From GCA-1730015 sp964583825 (lineage in GTDB: Bacteria; Pseudomonadota; Gammaproteobacteria; Granulosicoccales; Granulosicoccaceae): a DNA stretch of 64,000 bases. Numbering within the stretch: position 1 is the stretch's first letter; every line of letters begins with the position of its first letter. Below, in pieces: positions 26,484 through 36,136 of this stretch. Location: assembly GCA_964583825.1 (NCBI GenBank), contig CAZOXM010000003.1, positions 49,709 to 113,708 of the forward strand, given 5' to 3'. The position numbers and the translations under genes are program-made. The notes under the pieces were generated by a model. The model was not told the DNA's origin. It saw nothing but the letters and a program-made list of their open reading frames with translations, and did no database searches.

Positions 26484-27887
26484 ATGTCAAGCAATCAGAA
26501 GTTTATTGTCGGTGCGCAGGAATGGTGCAGCTTACCGAAGCTGGACGTTGCTGCGGTCAAAGTGCGCGTCGATTCCGGCGCGAAGACATCCAGTATCCAC
26601 GCATTTAATATCGAGACCTTCACTCGTGCCAATCAGCAGTGGGTGCGGTTTGATCTGCATCCCCTGCAAAAAAGCCGGCGCACGGTTATCCGCTGCGAAT
26701 CCCCGGTGGTGGATCGACGTCAGATCAGAAGTTCAAACGGCAGCAGTGAAAATCGATTTGTCATTCGCACACCGATCACCCTTAATGCGCAGACCTGGGA
26801 TATCGAGCTTACACTGACCAATCGCGATGCCATGGGATTCAGAATGTTGCTCGGCCGCGAAGCGATGAGCGGCAGGATACTGGTGGACAGCGAAGAACAA
26901 TTCGTGCTCGGAGACGTGGCCGACGAGCAACTGGAGCTACTCTACGGAACCACATCAAGATCAACATCAAGCGGACTTAAAATAGGTTTGCTCGCGAGCG
27001 ACCCGTCCCTGTACAGCAACCGTCGCTTGCTCGAAGCCGGCGAGATGCTGGGACATGAGATGGTCTTTCTAAACCTGCGCCAGTGCTACATGAAACTCGA
27101 TGCAGACTATCCTGCAGTGCACTACCGGGATGGTCGAATCCTGAATGATCTGGACGCAATTATTCCTCGAATCAGACCTTCAATGACCTTCTACGGTTGC
27201 GCCATTACGCGCCACTTTGAAAGCCTGGGCATCTTCTCACTGAACCGTGCCGAGGCCATTTCCCAGTCACGGGACAAGCTGTATTCACTGCAGTTGCTGC
27301 AAAAGAGCGGACTGGACATTCCGATTACCGGCTATGCGAATTCTCCAAACGACACCTCAAAACTGATCGAGATGGTCGGCGGCGCACCGGTGATTGTAAA
27401 ACTACTGGAGGGAACTCAGGGTCGCGGGGTGGTACTCGCCGAAACCACCAAGGCGGCCGAGAGCGTTATCAATGCGATGAAATCGCTGCGCGCCAACCTA
27501 CTGGTACAGGAATTCATCGAAGAATCCGCGGGCAAGGATCTGCGTTGCTTCATTATCGATGGCAAAGTGGCCGCCGCCATCGAGCGCGAAGCGGCCGCGG
27601 GTGAATTCCGCGCCAATCTACACCGGGGTGGTCGCGCAAAGCTGGTGGATTTAACCGCCGAGGAAGAGGCACTGGCAGTCGCCGCGGCGCGCACCATGCA
27701 CCTGGATGTAGCGGGAGTGGATATCATTCGCAGTGAACGCGGACCACTGTTGCTTGAAGTAAACTCGTCACCCGGGCTCGAAGGTATTGAAAGTGCCACC
27801 GGACTCGATATTGCCAGCATGATGATTCGCTCTGTCGAAAGTCAGATCGAAAACGCCGCCCGCGTTCTCGTAGCGGCTACCAGCTAA
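26484..27887 (+). CDS. Fusion of RimB-like aspartyl/zinc protease domain and RimK-like ATP-grasp ligase
   Basis: A 467-residue two-domain protein. Residues 1-~150 match the ATP-dependent zinc protease/RimB-like fold (FIVGAQEWCSLPKLDVAAVK, RVDSGAKTSSIHA with the catalytic D-S-G-A, and LLGREAMSGRILVD). Residues ~165-460 are a RimK ATP-grasp ligase: IIPRIRPSMTFYGCAITRHF, VIVKLLEGTQGRGVVLAE, LLVQEFIEESAGKDLRCFII and GPLLLEVNSSPGLEGIE. RimK-type enzymes add glutamate to ribosomal protein S6 or related targets, and RimB-like proteins process such tails. The fused form occurs in other proteobacteria, so this is not a frameshift artefact. The target in this organism is not known. Confidence 0.88.
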   Translation: MSSNQKFIVGAQEWCSLPKLDVAAVKVRVDSGAKTSSIHAFNIETFTRANQQWVRFDLHPLQKSRRTVIRCESPVVDRRQIRSSNGSSENRFVIRTPITLNAQTWDIELTLTNRDAMGFRMLLGREAMSGRILVDSEEQFVLGDVADEQLELLYGTTSRSTSSGLKIGLLASDPSLYSNRRLLEAGEMLGHEMVFLNLRQCYMKLDADYPAVHYRDGRILNDLDAIIPRIRPSMTFYGCAITRHFESLGIFSLNRAEAISQSRDKLYSLQLLQKSGLDIPITGYANSPNDTSKLIEMVGGAPVIVKLLEGTQGRGVVLAETTKAAESVINAMKSLRANLLVQEFIEESAGKDLRCFIIDGKVAAAIEREAAAGEFRANLHRGGRAKLVDLTAEEEALAVAAARTMHLDVAGVDIIRSERGPLLLEVNSSPGLEGIESATGLDIASMMIRSVESQIENAARVLVAATS

Positions 27888-27911
27888 CGAACCGGATTAT
27901 CCGATCGCCAC

Positions 27912-28919
27912 TTAACGCAGCGCCTGTTCCAGATCGGCCTTCAGATCAGCCACATCCTCGATACCGACAGACAGACGCAACAGATTTTCAGGTATGCCGT
28001 TTTCCGCAGGCTCGATGCTGTGCCGGTGCTCAATCAGTGACTCGGTGCCGCCGAGCGATGTTGCGCTGGTAATTACCTGAAGCCTGCCGGCGACGTTCAG
28101 CGCGGTACGACGATCACCCTTCACGGTAAAGGACAACAGCGAACCAAACCCGCCCTGCATCTGCGCCTTTGCCAGTTCGTGCCCGGGATGACCCGGCAGT
28201 CCGGGGTAGGCAACATGCTCAACCGCCGCGTGTTGATTCAGAAATTCAGCGACCACAGCCGCGTTGCGACTCGACTGCAACACCCTGACGTACAGCGTAC
28301 GCATACCACGCAGCAGCAACCACGCATCAAAACTGCCGGGTTGTGCACCTGCCTGACCGCGCTCTTTTTTAACCGCCTCCCATAAAGCGTGCTCATCCCT
28401 GGTGACGATGGCTCCGCAAAGCACATCACTGTGCCCGTTCAGATACTTGGTCGCTGAGTGAACAACCAGATCAGCACCATGATCAAGCGGCCTCGTGAAT
28501 ACAGGTGTCGCGGCGGTGCTGTCCACACACAACATCGCGCCGTGATCATGCGCAAGATCCGCGGCTGCTGCTATGTCGGTAATGTGTAAAAACGGGTTGG
28601 AAGGCGTTTCTACCCACACAATACTGGTGTGATTCTGTGACTCAAGTGCCGGTGCGATACTCTCGACACTCCCGGCTTCATACGTCGAAAGTACGATATC
28701 CGCGCGTTCACAATGGTCTTTTAAAAAGCTGCTCACACCCCAGTACATGGAATCCGGCACCACCACGTGGCTACCCGANNNNNNNNNNNNNNNNNNNNNN
28801 NNNNNNNNNNNNNNNNNNNNNNNNNNNNNNNNNNNNNNNNNNNNNNNNNNNNNNNNNNNNNNNNNNNNNNNNNNNNNNGCTTTTGCAGCGATAGTCGGCC
28901 CGGCAGGGTCATCGTTCAT
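27912..28919 (-). CDS. Cystathionine gamma-synthase/gamma-lyase family PLP enzyme, interrupted by assembly gap
   Basis: A Cys/Met-metabolism PLP enzyme that catalyses gamma-replacement or elimination in methionine or cysteine synthesis. The Schiff-base lysine is in VVHSATKYLNGHSDVLCG. Family signatures VVVPDSMYWGV, IVWVETPSNPF, MLCVDSTAATPVF and ITSATSLGGTESLIEHR are present, and the C-terminal RLSVGIEDVADLKADLEQAL is complete. Residues after MNDDPAGPTIAAK fall into 100 N (28779-28878). Family members have about 90 residues before the GSHVVVPD strand, so roughly 45 are hidden here and the true gap should be larger than its placeholder. Frame continuity across the gap is not informative. It follows polA by 44 bases on the same strand. 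Synthase versus lyase cannot be decided. Confidence 0.85.
   Translation of the reverse strand: MNDDPAGPTIAAKXXXXXXXXXXXXXXXXXXXXXXXXXXXXXXXXXXSGSHVVVPDSMYWGVSSFLKDHCERADIVLSTYEAGSVESIAPALESQNHTSIVWVETPSNPFLHITDIAAAADLAHDHGAMLCVDSTAATPVFTRPLDHGADLVVHSATKYLNGHSDVLCGAIVTRDEHALWEAVKKERGQAGAQPGSFDAWLLLRGMRTLYVRVLQSSRNAAVVAEFLNQHAAVEHVAYPGLPGHPGHELAKAQMQGGFGSLLSFTVKGDRRTALNVAGRLQVITSATSLGGTESLIEHRHSIEPAENGIPENLLRLSVGIEDVADLKADLEQALR
28779..28878. other. Assembly gap of 100 N
   Basis: Second 100-N placeholder, inside the N-terminal coding part of the PLP enzyme. The true length is unknown. Confidence 0.99.
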
Positions 28920-28963
28920 TTACGCTCTCCACAGGTAGATTTCGATCATCGAATTCAGACACC

Positions 28964-31681
28964 CTAATGAGCCTGCTGCCAGTTTTCACCGACACCCACC
29001 TCGACCTCCAGCGGCACCCTGAGCTCGACTGCCTGCATCATAATGTCAGTGATTTTGTTCGATACCTGTTTAATCGCGGAGTCGGCCACTTCCAGCACCA
29101 GCTCATCGTGCACCTGCATGATCATACGCGCATCAATCTGCTCCTCACGCAGCCATTGGTCCACGTTGATCATTGCGATTTTAATGATATCTGCTGCAGT
29201 CCCCTGCATCGGTGCATTAATCGCAGTACGCTCGGCATACTGGCGCATCTGATAACGGCTCGAGTTAATATCGGGCAGGTACAGTCTGCGACCAAGCACC
29301 GTCTCAACATATCCCTCGTGCTTGGCATTCACCCGCGTGGAATTCATGTAGTTTTTTACCCCGGGATAGCGCTCGAAATACAGATCGATATACTGCTGTG
29401 CATCCCCTCTCGGTATATCGAGCTGTTTTGCCAGACCGAAGGCCGACATGCCGTATATCAGACCGAAGTTGATCGCCTTCGCAGCGCGCCGGTCATCGGC
29501 ATCAACTTCACCTGGGTGCTTGCCGAACACTTCCGCCGCAGTTGCACTGTGGATATCCGCCCCCACCGAAAATGCTTTCAACAAACTGTCATCACCCGAC
29601 AGATGCGCCATGATTCTCAGTTCGATTTGCGAGTAGTCTGCAGCCAGCAATTTGTATCCGTCAGGCGCGACAAACGCCTCTCGGATACGCCTGCCCTCAT
29701 GTGTACGGACCGGAATGTTCTGCAGATTCGGATCAGTAGATGACAACCGGCCGGTCGACGCCACTGCCTGATGATACGAGGTGTGAACCCTGCCGGTGTC
29801 GGCGTTGATTTGTTTCGGCAGTTTATCCGTATAAGTGGATTTGAGTTTACTCAAACTTCGATACTCGAGGATCAGCCGCGGCAACGGATAATCCATGGCC
29901 AGTTGCTCCAGCACGTCTTCCGCGGTCGACGGTTGTCCCTTGGGTGTCTTGCGCACGACAGGTATCTGCTTTACCTCGTACAGAATCTCTCCAATCTGTT
30001 TGGACGACCCCAGGTTAAACGGCTGCCCAGCGTCTTCATGCGCCCGTTCCTCGATGGCCGCAATACTCTTAGCCAGTTCTTCGCTCTGCAGCGCCAGCAT
30101 CGCGGCATCAATCTCCACACCGTTGCGCTCGACCCGCTGTAATACATCCAGCAGTGGCATCTCTATTTCGCGGTAGATCCTGTCTAACGACGGCTCGGCC
30201 TGCAACGTCTGCGACAACACATCATGTAATTGCAGCGTTATATCTGCGTCTTCGGCCGCATACTCCGCCGCAGTGTCGATTTCTATCTGATTGAAGGTAA
30301 GCTGCTTCTTGCCCTTACCGGCAATATCTTCAAAATGAATCGTGGTCTTGTCGAGATACTTTTTGGCCAGTGCATCCATATCGTGCCGGTTAGCCGCCGC
30401 ATCGCACACATATGACTGCAGCATCGTATCGTGTTCAATACCGCGCAGCGCAATGCCGTGATTGTGCAGTACATGACTGTCGTACTTGAGATTCTGACCG
30501 ATTTTCTTTATCGCAGGATCTTCCAGCAGCGGCTTGAACAATGCCAGTGCTTTATCCCGGTCGAGTTGCGATGGTGCGCCTTCATAGTCGTGCTGCAACG
30601 GAAGATAAGCAGCCTCCCCCATACTGACTGCAAACGACAGCCCGACAATTCTGGCATCCATGTAGTCGATACTGGTTGTCTCCGTATCAAAGGCCAGTAC
30701 GCCCGCCTCTTTTATTTTAGCCAGCCAGCCGTCGAGTTGTTTTGCATCGGTAATGGTTTCATAGTCGCGCTTGTCAACAGTCGGTGCTTTCGCCACTGCT
30801 GGAGAGGTGCCGAGCGGGGTGGGTTTCCCACCGTCGAGATCTTTCAACCACGCCTTGAACTCATAGCGTTCGAGTAACTTGCGCAGTTCTGTTTTATCGG
30901 CTTCGGCAATCGTCAGGTCATTGATGTCCTGCTCGAGTTCGACGTCGAGCTTGATTGTCGCAAGCTCATAAGACAACGGCAGATGGGGAATTGCCGCTCT
31001 GAGATTCTCACCGATCTTACCCTTAACCTCATCGGCGCGCGCCAGCACCTCATCAAAGCTTCCGAACTGATCAATCCACTTAACTGCCGTTTTAGGTCCG
31101 CACTTGACCACTCCGGGTATGTTGTCGGAGGAGTCCCCCATCAGCGCCAGGTAGTCAACGATACGGTTTGGCGGGACGCCGAATTTTTCTACCACGCCGG
31201 CCACATCCAGCGTCGTCCGGCTCATTGTGTTAATCAGGGTGACATTGTCGTTGACCAGCTGCGCCAGATCTTTATCACTCGTTGAAATCACTACACTGAT
31301 ATCGCGCTTTGTTGCAGTGTCGGAAAGTGTGCCGATGACATCGTCAGCCTCAACCCCGGGAATGCTCAGCAACGGCAGCCCCATGACCCGGATAATCTTG
31401 TGCAATGGCTCAATCTGTGCTCGCAGATCGTCCGGCATAGGCGGGCGGGTCGCCTTGTATTCCTGATACAGATCATTGCGAAAGGTCTTGCCTTTGGCAT
31501 CGAACACCACCGCCATATGGGTCGGCGAATAGGTCTGGATCAGGTTGCGCAACATGTTGATGACCCCCAGCATCGCACCGGTGGGTTCACCACGGGAGTT
31601 GGTCAGCGGTGGCAGCGCATGAAATGCCCGAAACAAATAAGACGATCCATCAACCAGGATCAGCGGGGGCGAGTCGGACAT
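28964..31681 (-). CDS. polA: DNA polymerase I
   Basis: A 905-residue replication and repair polymerase with all three domains. The 5'-3' exonuclease occupies residues 1-~290 (ILVDGSSYLFRAFHALPPL, DDVIGTL, GDSSDNIPGV). The 3'-5' proofreading domain occupies ~310-500, with FDTETTSIDYMDARIVGLSF and EYAAEDADITLQ retaining the metal-binding Asp and Glu, so proofreading should be active. The polymerase domain has motif A AADYSQIELRIMAHLSGD, the O helix KAINFGLIYGMSAFGLA and motif C MQVHDELVLEV. In E. coli polA lies near yihA; here the window's engB fragment is about 29 kb away. Identification is firm. Confidence 0.98.
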   Translation of the reverse strand: MSDSPPLILVDGSSYLFRAFHALPPLTNSRGEPTGAMLGVINMLRNLIQTYSPTHMAVVFDAKGKTFRNDLYQEYKATRPPMPDDLRAQIEPLHKIIRVMGLPLLSIPGVEADDVIGTLSDTATKRDISVVISTSDKDLAQLVNDNVTLINTMSRTTLDVAGVVEKFGVPPNRIVDYLALMGDSSDNIPGVVKCGPKTAVKWIDQFGSFDEVLARADEVKGKIGENLRAAIPHLPLSYELATIKLDVELEQDINDLTIAEADKTELRKLLERYEFKAWLKDLDGGKPTPLGTSPAVAKAPTVDKRDYETITDAKQLDGWLAKIKEAGVLAFDTETTSIDYMDARIVGLSFAVSMGEAAYLPLQHDYEGAPSQLDRDKALALFKPLLEDPAIKKIGQNLKYDSHVLHNHGIALRGIEHDTMLQSYVCDAAANRHDMDALAKKYLDKTTIHFEDIAGKGKKQLTFNQIEIDTAAEYAAEDADITLQLHDVLSQTLQAEPSLDRIYREIEMPLLDVLQRVERNGVEIDAAMLALQSEELAKSIAAIEERAHEDAGQPFNLGSSKQIGEILYEVKQIPVVRKTPKGQPSTAEDVLEQLAMDYPLPRLILEYRSLSKLKSTYTDKLPKQINADTGRVHTSYHQAVASTGRLSSTDPNLQNIPVRTHEGRRIREAFVAPDGYKLLAADYSQIELRIMAHLSGDDSLLKAFSVGADIHSATAAEVFGKHPGEVDADDRRAAKAINFGLIYGMSAFGLAKQLDIPRGDAQQYIDLYFERYPGVKNYMNSTRVNAKHEGYVETVLGRRLYLPDINSSRYQMRQYAERTAINAPMQGTAADIIKIAMINVDQWLREEQIDARMIMQVHDELVLEVADSAIKQVSNKITDIMMQAVELRVPLEVEVGVGENWQQAH

Positions 31682-31918
31682 GGACTTTATCCTGAATGGT
31701 TAACGTGTAGTGAACGTGGGCGCACGGGATATCAGTTACAATTGCGCCCGCGGGCATTGTACCCTCTGCCCGCTTTGTTCATGAAGACCACGGGCGGCAG
31801 TACCTGCGGGCTGTTGCAGATTCCAGGCGCGACGCAACGTTCAGCAGATCGAAACCTCAACCAGCAAAAATCCCTGATCGCGAAGGCATGACCTTCTCTA
31901 AAAGCAGACTTCAATACA

Positions 31919-32650
31919 ATGGACAGACCTCATATTAAAAGAAAGCCGCAACTTCAGCACTCAGCCGACGTGGACCACGCGCTCAGCCGGGAGTCGTGGA
32001 AGATCTTCCAGATCATGGCAGAGTTTGTCGAGGGATTTCAGAAACTCGCCGCCATCAGCCCCTCGGTCAGTGTGTTCGGCTCTGCCCGATTCGCTCCGGA
32101 CCACAAATACTGCGTGCTGATTGAAGAGATCTCGCGAAAACTCTCCGATGCGGGGTTTGCGGTGGTGAGCGGCGGCGGACCGGGCATTATGGAAGCGTCC
32201 AACCGGGGTGCTTTCGCTGGAAAGTCCGCCAGTGTCGGGCTCAATATCCAGCTACCATTCGAACAATCCGGCAACCCGTTTCAGGATATCGGTATTACCT
32301 TTAAATATTTCTTTGCCCGCAAAGTCATGTTTGTAAAGTATGCCTCTGCCTATGTTGTCATGCCCGGTGGCTTCGGAACGCTGGATGAAATGGCTGAGAT
32401 TCTCACCCTGATTCAAACCGGTAAGTCCCGAAAAATTCCGGTGGTGCTGGTGGGCCATGAATTCTGGGACGGCTTTGTCGACTGGCTGCGCGAGTCAATG
32501 CTGGCCATGGGCACCATCAGCGACACCGACCTCGAGCTTTTCACCATAGAGGACGATCCGGACAAGGTGATCGAAAAAATATTCGATTTCTACGAGGGTG
32601 TCGACATGGACACAGTGTTCGCCAACGACGATATATCCATGGACATCTGA
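31919..32650 (+). CDS. LOG family protein (TIGR00730-type nucleotide phosphoribohydrolase)
   Basis: A 243-residue Rossmann-like protein of the Lonely-guy family, which hydrolyses nucleoside 5'-monophosphates (cytokinin riboside phosphates in plants) to free base and ribose phosphate. Both signatures are present: VVSGGGPGIMEASNRGAF and MPGGFGTLDEMAEILTLIQ (PGGxGTxxE). In most bacteria the physiological role is purine or pyrimidine 5'-nucleotide turnover. The N-terminal ~35 residues are basic and polar. The gene is divergent from polA across about 237 bases and is followed 24 bases later by thrB, perhaps in the same transcript. Confidence 0.9.
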   Translation: MDRPHIKRKPQLQHSADVDHALSRESWKIFQIMAEFVEGFQKLAAISPSVSVFGSARFAPDHKYCVLIEEISRKLSDAGFAVVSGGGPGIMEASNRGAFAGKSASVGLNIQLPFEQSGNPFQDIGITFKYFFARKVMFVKYASAYVVMPGGFGTLDEMAEILTLIQTGKSRKIPVVLVGHEFWDGFVDWLRESMLAMGTISDTDLELFTIEDDPDKVIEKIFDFYEGVDMDTVFANDDISMDI

Positions 32651-32674
32651 TCGGCCGGAGCACGTAATTTTACT

Positions 32675-33592
32675 ATGTCCGTCTACACGTCGATCAGTCG
32701 GGAAGAACTGGTGTCCTTTCTGACGCAATACCCTGCGGGAGAGTTAATTTCCTTTACCGGCATTCAGGCAGGTATCACCAACACCAACTATTTTGTCGAC
32801 ACCAGCGACAATCGATATGTACTGACCATCGTGGAACATGAATCCGCCGAAGACGTCGAATGGTTCATGTACCTGCTGGACTTCCTTTGCCGTGCAAATA
32901 TTCCCTGCGCCGAACCGCTGATGTCGACGTCGGGGTGTTACACCTCTACCCTGTGCGGCAAGCCGGCCACGCTGGTGAAGCGCCTCTCCGGGTCGGACAA
33001 GGGCGAGGTCGGTGCCAGTGACTGCTATCTCATTGGTGAAACCCTGGCGCGTATGCATCTTGCCTGTCGCGACTACCAGCCGCTGCGCAAGGATTCCCGC
33101 GGCCGCGACTGGCGTGAGCAAACCGCACGGCAGGTCAGTCCCGGGCTATCGTCCCAACAGCAGCAGTTACTGCAGGGGGCAATGTCCAGTGATCACCTCG
33201 ACGAACTGCCACGCAGTATCATCCATGCCGATCTGTTTCGCGATAACGTGCTCTTCGAGCAGGATCACATCGGTGGCATCATTGATTTCTACTACGCGTG
33301 CGATGGCTGCATGCTCTATGACCTGGCCATTGTCTACAATGACTGGTGCCGCGACGATGCCATGGCAATCATTAATTCCAACGCCAGTGCGCTGCTCGAC
33401 GGCTACCAGTCGCAAAGGCCATTTGAATCCATTGAGCAACAGGCCTGGCCCGATGCAATCCGCACCGCAGCACTGCGATTCTGGCTGTCACGCCTGCAGG
33501 ACAAACTCTTTCCCATGGAAGGGTCACTTACCTTCATAAAAGACCCCATGCCCTTTCAGCGTCTGCTCGAGCAAGCCAGCGTCACCCGCTAA
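32675..33592 (+). CDS. thrB: Homoserine kinase, APH-fold type
   Basis: A 305-residue homoserine kinase of the aminoglycoside phosphotransferase superfamily, the form used in Pseudomonas and alphaproteobacteria rather than the GHMP type of E. coli. It phosphorylates homoserine in threonine synthesis. Visible signatures: FTGIQAGITNTNYFVDT (nucleotide loop), LVKRLSG, GETLARMHLA, the catalytic loop SIIHADLFRDNVLF (HxDxxxxN) and the metal-binding GGIIDFYYACDG. The ATG at 32675 is preceded by only a weak ribosome binding site. Identification is firm. Confidence 0.95.
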   Translation: MSVYTSISREELVSFLTQYPAGELISFTGIQAGITNTNYFVDTSDNRYVLTIVEHESAEDVEWFMYLLDFLCRANIPCAEPLMSTSGCYTSTLCGKPATLVKRLSGSDKGEVGASDCYLIGETLARMHLACRDYQPLRKDSRGRDWREQTARQVSPGLSSQQQQLLQGAMSSDHLDELPRSIIHADLFRDNVLFEQDHIGGIIDFYYACDGCMLYDLAIVYNDWCRDDAMAIINSNASALLDGYQSQRPFESIEQQAWPDAIRTAALRFWLSRLQDKLFPMEGSLTFIKDPMPFQRLLEQASVTR

Positions 33593-33939
33593 CGTCCATT
33601 ATGACACTGAGCGACACCCCCGCATCAGGTCAAACCGACGGTAGCAATCCCTGCGCGAGTGAGAAAAACACAATCGCGAAAGGGGACTAACAGCATCAGG
33701 CTGTCGCTAACCTTAACGATTTGAAGCGAACCGGACGCCACACCGAACCGGCAGATGGAAATGGCGACCCCGCGAGCGATATTTCCGCCATACCGCCCGG
33801 ACACCAACGCGAGGCCAAAAGATGTTAATCTCGCCCTGAAGTTTGTCATTCGGTGTCACCCGGACGCTACCGTGCGTTACACCGTGCACCGCCAAACCAC
33901 ACCTCAGGTGGATAACCTCTAGTTGGAGATCAGCTAACA
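33593..33939. other. Gene-free region upstream of the TRAP operon
   Basis: About 347 bases. Open frames on the minus strand (such as 33625-33849) have no recognisable content. It should hold the dctP promoter; no operator could be assigned with confidence. Confidence 0.45.
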
Positions 33940-35031
33940 ATGAAAAGACGCGATTTTATCAAATCCGGTGCCGTTGCCGGCGCAGCGACCGCTGGCGCGT
34001 TCACCGCCGCCCCCGCGATCGCACAATCAAAAACCGAACTGACGATCGTCTCTACCTGGCCGCGTGACTTTCCCGGTCTCGGTTTGAGCGCGCAGCGTCT
34101 CGCCGCCCGCATAACAGAACTGTCCGAAGGCAAAATCGAGACGCAATATTTTGCCGCCGGCGAACGTGTCGGCGCCTTCGACTCCTTCGATGAAGTGGCC
34201 TCCGGTAATGCACAGGCATACATCGCCGCGGACTACTACTGGAAGGGTAAGCACCCCGCGTGGGCTTACTTCACCGCTGTACCAATGGGACTGACCACCA
34301 CAGAGTGGACTGCATGGATAAACTTCATGGACGGACAGACGCTGTGGGACGAAGTCGCCGACGGCTTTGGACTCAAGTGTCTGCCCTGTGGCTCTACCGG
34401 CTGCCAGATGGGTGGATGGTTCAACAAGGAAATCGAGACTGCAGATGACTTAAAAGGCCTGAAGATGCGTATTCCGGGTCTTGGCGGCGACGTCATGGCA
34501 AAGCTGGGTGCATCACCAGTATCGCTGCCCGGTGGCCAAATCTATGAAAACCTGGTCTCCGGTTCAATTGATGCGACAGAGTGGGTTGGCCCGTACAACG
34601 ATTACTTCATGAAATTCTACGAAGCGGCCAAGTACTACTACTACCCGGGCATGCATGAAGCCGGCTCAAGTCTGTCTTTCGGCATGAACAAAGAGTGGTG
34701 GAGTGGTCTGACAAAGCAGGAACAACAGATCATCACCGCAGCGTGTCAGGAAGAGCACTCGCACCAGTACCACGAAACAGTCGCCAACAATGGTGAGTTC
34801 CTCGCCAAAATGGTTAACGAAAACGGCGTCGAGCTGCGTGAATTCAGCGAAGAAATTTACGACAGCTTCGGTGAGGCTGCCGACGAAGTTTTCGAGGAAA
34901 CCAGAGACCACAGTGCGCTGGCAGCGAAAGTCCACGACAGTTTCGTCGCTGCACGCTCAGAACTGGGTGGCTGGATGAAGCTCGCAGCCGTTGGCTACAG
35001 CCTGCAGCGCAACCGGGTACTCGACATCTAG
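33940..35031 (+). CDS. dctP: TRAP transporter substrate-binding protein (DctP family, 2-oxo-acid/TakP-like)
   Basis: A 363-residue periplasmic solute receptor. It begins with a twin-arginine-type signal (MKRRDFIKSGAVAGAATAG) ending near AIAQS. The mature part has the family landmarks LTIVSTWPRDFPGLGLSAQR, LKGLKMRIPGLGGDVMAKLG (with the substrate-binding Arg) and DATEWVGPYNDYFMKF. The layout is close to TakP-type receptors for 2-oxo acids, such as pyruvate, or their calcium salts. It is the first gene of the dctPQM operon and is followed by a strong hairpin with U-tract, so the receptor is likely made in excess of the membrane subunits. The substrate assignment is an inference. Confidence 0.9.
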   Translation: MKRRDFIKSGAVAGAATAGAFTAAPAIAQSKTELTIVSTWPRDFPGLGLSAQRLAARITELSEGKIETQYFAAGERVGAFDSFDEVASGNAQAYIAADYYWKGKHPAWAYFTAVPMGLTTTEWTAWINFMDGQTLWDEVADGFGLKCLPCGSTGCQMGGWFNKEIETADDLKGLKMRIPGLGGDVMAKLGASPVSLPGGQIYENLVSGSIDATEWVGPYNDYFMKFYEAAKYYYYPGMHEAGSSLSFGMNKEWWSGLTKQEQQIITAACQEEHSHQYHETVANNGEFLAKMVNENGVELREFSEEIYDSFGEAADEVFEETRDHSALAAKVHDSFVAARSELGGWMKLAAVGYSLQRNRVLDI

Positions 35032-35074
35032 CAAAACGGTTAGCACTGTTCAGCGGAATTACTCCGCGTGACGT

Positions 35075-35107
35075 AATACCGCACGGCGTCCCCCGTGCGG
35101 TATTTTT
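35075..35107 (+). terminator. Intra-operon terminator after dctP
   Basis: A perfect 12-bp stem, AATACCGCACGG (35075-35086) with CCGTGCGGTATT (35093-35104), a 6-base loop and a run of T to 35107. It has the full shape of a rho-independent terminator placed between the receptor and permease genes. Confidence 0.9.
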
Positions 35108-35136
35108 CATTTAATCTCTCAACAGAGTTCACTGCG

Positions 35137-36120
35137 ATGGATGCTGCCAACCCTGCCGTCGCCACCAAAGCAGATTTTCTCAGCCGTCTGTTCAGCTGGG
35201 GGATGCTGGCATTTTTACTGGCCTACCTTATCAGTAACACCCTGGTGCATGGGGCTGCCTGGCCCGGTGTTGCCAAAGCGTTTTCAGCCGATGGCGGATG
35301 GCGTTCCTGGGCCCAGATTCTCATCTACGGTGCTGCGCTGGCGCTGGCCTGGGTTTATGTTAACAACAGACCCCACTCCATGCGTGCCGATGCCGCATCG
35401 ATCACCGCGATAAACACCTACCTGATCCGATCATTGTTCTGGGCGGTTCTATTTATCGGTCTGGCGGACATGGCTATTTCATTCCTGCGCGTTGAAGGCC
35501 TGTTGCCACAGGTTGCCGGTGAGCAGCTGGCCAAAGACCTGGGCCGACCCCTGTATCGCGGCCCCTATGTACACGTACCACTATTGTGTCTGGGCTTTGT
35601 ATTCGGCGCATTCACCAAAACGCTCGGCTTTCACTGGCTTGCAGTGCTCATCGTGATCGCGGAACTTGCGATTGTTATTACACGTTTTATTTTCAGCTAT
35701 GAACAGGCCTTCATGGGTGATCTGGTTCGCTTCTGGTATGCGGCATTATTCCTTTTTGCCAGTGCCTACACACTGCTGCAGGAAGGCCATGTCAGAGTCG
35801 ATGTTTTTTACTCTAACATGAAGGAACGCAGCAAAGGTTTCGTCAATGCTTTTGGGGCCATCGCCTTCGGTATTACCTTGTGCTGGACAATTCTTGTCAT
35901 CGGTTTAAGCGGAAAGTCGTCGATTATCTATGGCCCACTGACCAGCTTCGAAGTGTCGCAGTCAGGGTTCGGCATGTATACCAAATACCTGATGGCAGGC
36001 TTTCTTGGAGTCTTTGCGATCACCATGCTGTTGCAGTTCATCGCACAGTTTCTTGAGTCCTGCGCGGACTACCGTCGACTACCGGGTGCGCGGAAAATCG
36101 CCACCGAAATAGCGCACTAG
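35137..36120 (+). CDS. dctQ: TRAP transporter small permease subunit (DctQ family, long form)
   Basis: A 327-residue membrane protein, clearly longer than the usual 160-230-residue DctQ. The C-terminal half has the four-helix DctQ core (GDLVRFWYAALFLFASAYTL and EGHVRVDVFYSNMKERSKGF). The N-terminal half adds about four extra hydrophobic segments. I use ATG 35137 (MDAANPAV), because the frame upstream runs through the terminator hairpin. It is followed 16 bases later by the GTG start of dctM. DctQ forms the membrane transporter together with DctM. Confidence 0.88.
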   Translation: MDAANPAVATKADFLSRLFSWGMLAFLLAYLISNTLVHGAAWPGVAKAFSADGGWRSWAQILIYGAALALAWVYVNNRPHSMRADAASITAINTYLIRSLFWAVLFIGLADMAISFLRVEGLLPQVAGEQLAKDLGRPLYRGPYVHVPLLCLGFVFGAFTKTLGFHWLAVLIVIAELAIVITRFIFSYEQAFMGDLVRFWYAALFLFASAYTLLQEGHVRVDVFYSNMKERSKGFVNAFGAIAFGITLCWTILVIGLSGKSSIIYGPLTSFEVSQSGFGMYTKYLMAGFLGVFAITMLLQFIAQFLESCADYRRLPGARKIATEIAH

Positions 36121-36136
36121 TCCGGAGAAACTGACT

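Noticed and set aside
35095..35136. Longer start of dctQ
   Set aside because: The upstream frame lies inside the terminator hairpin and encodes no helix.
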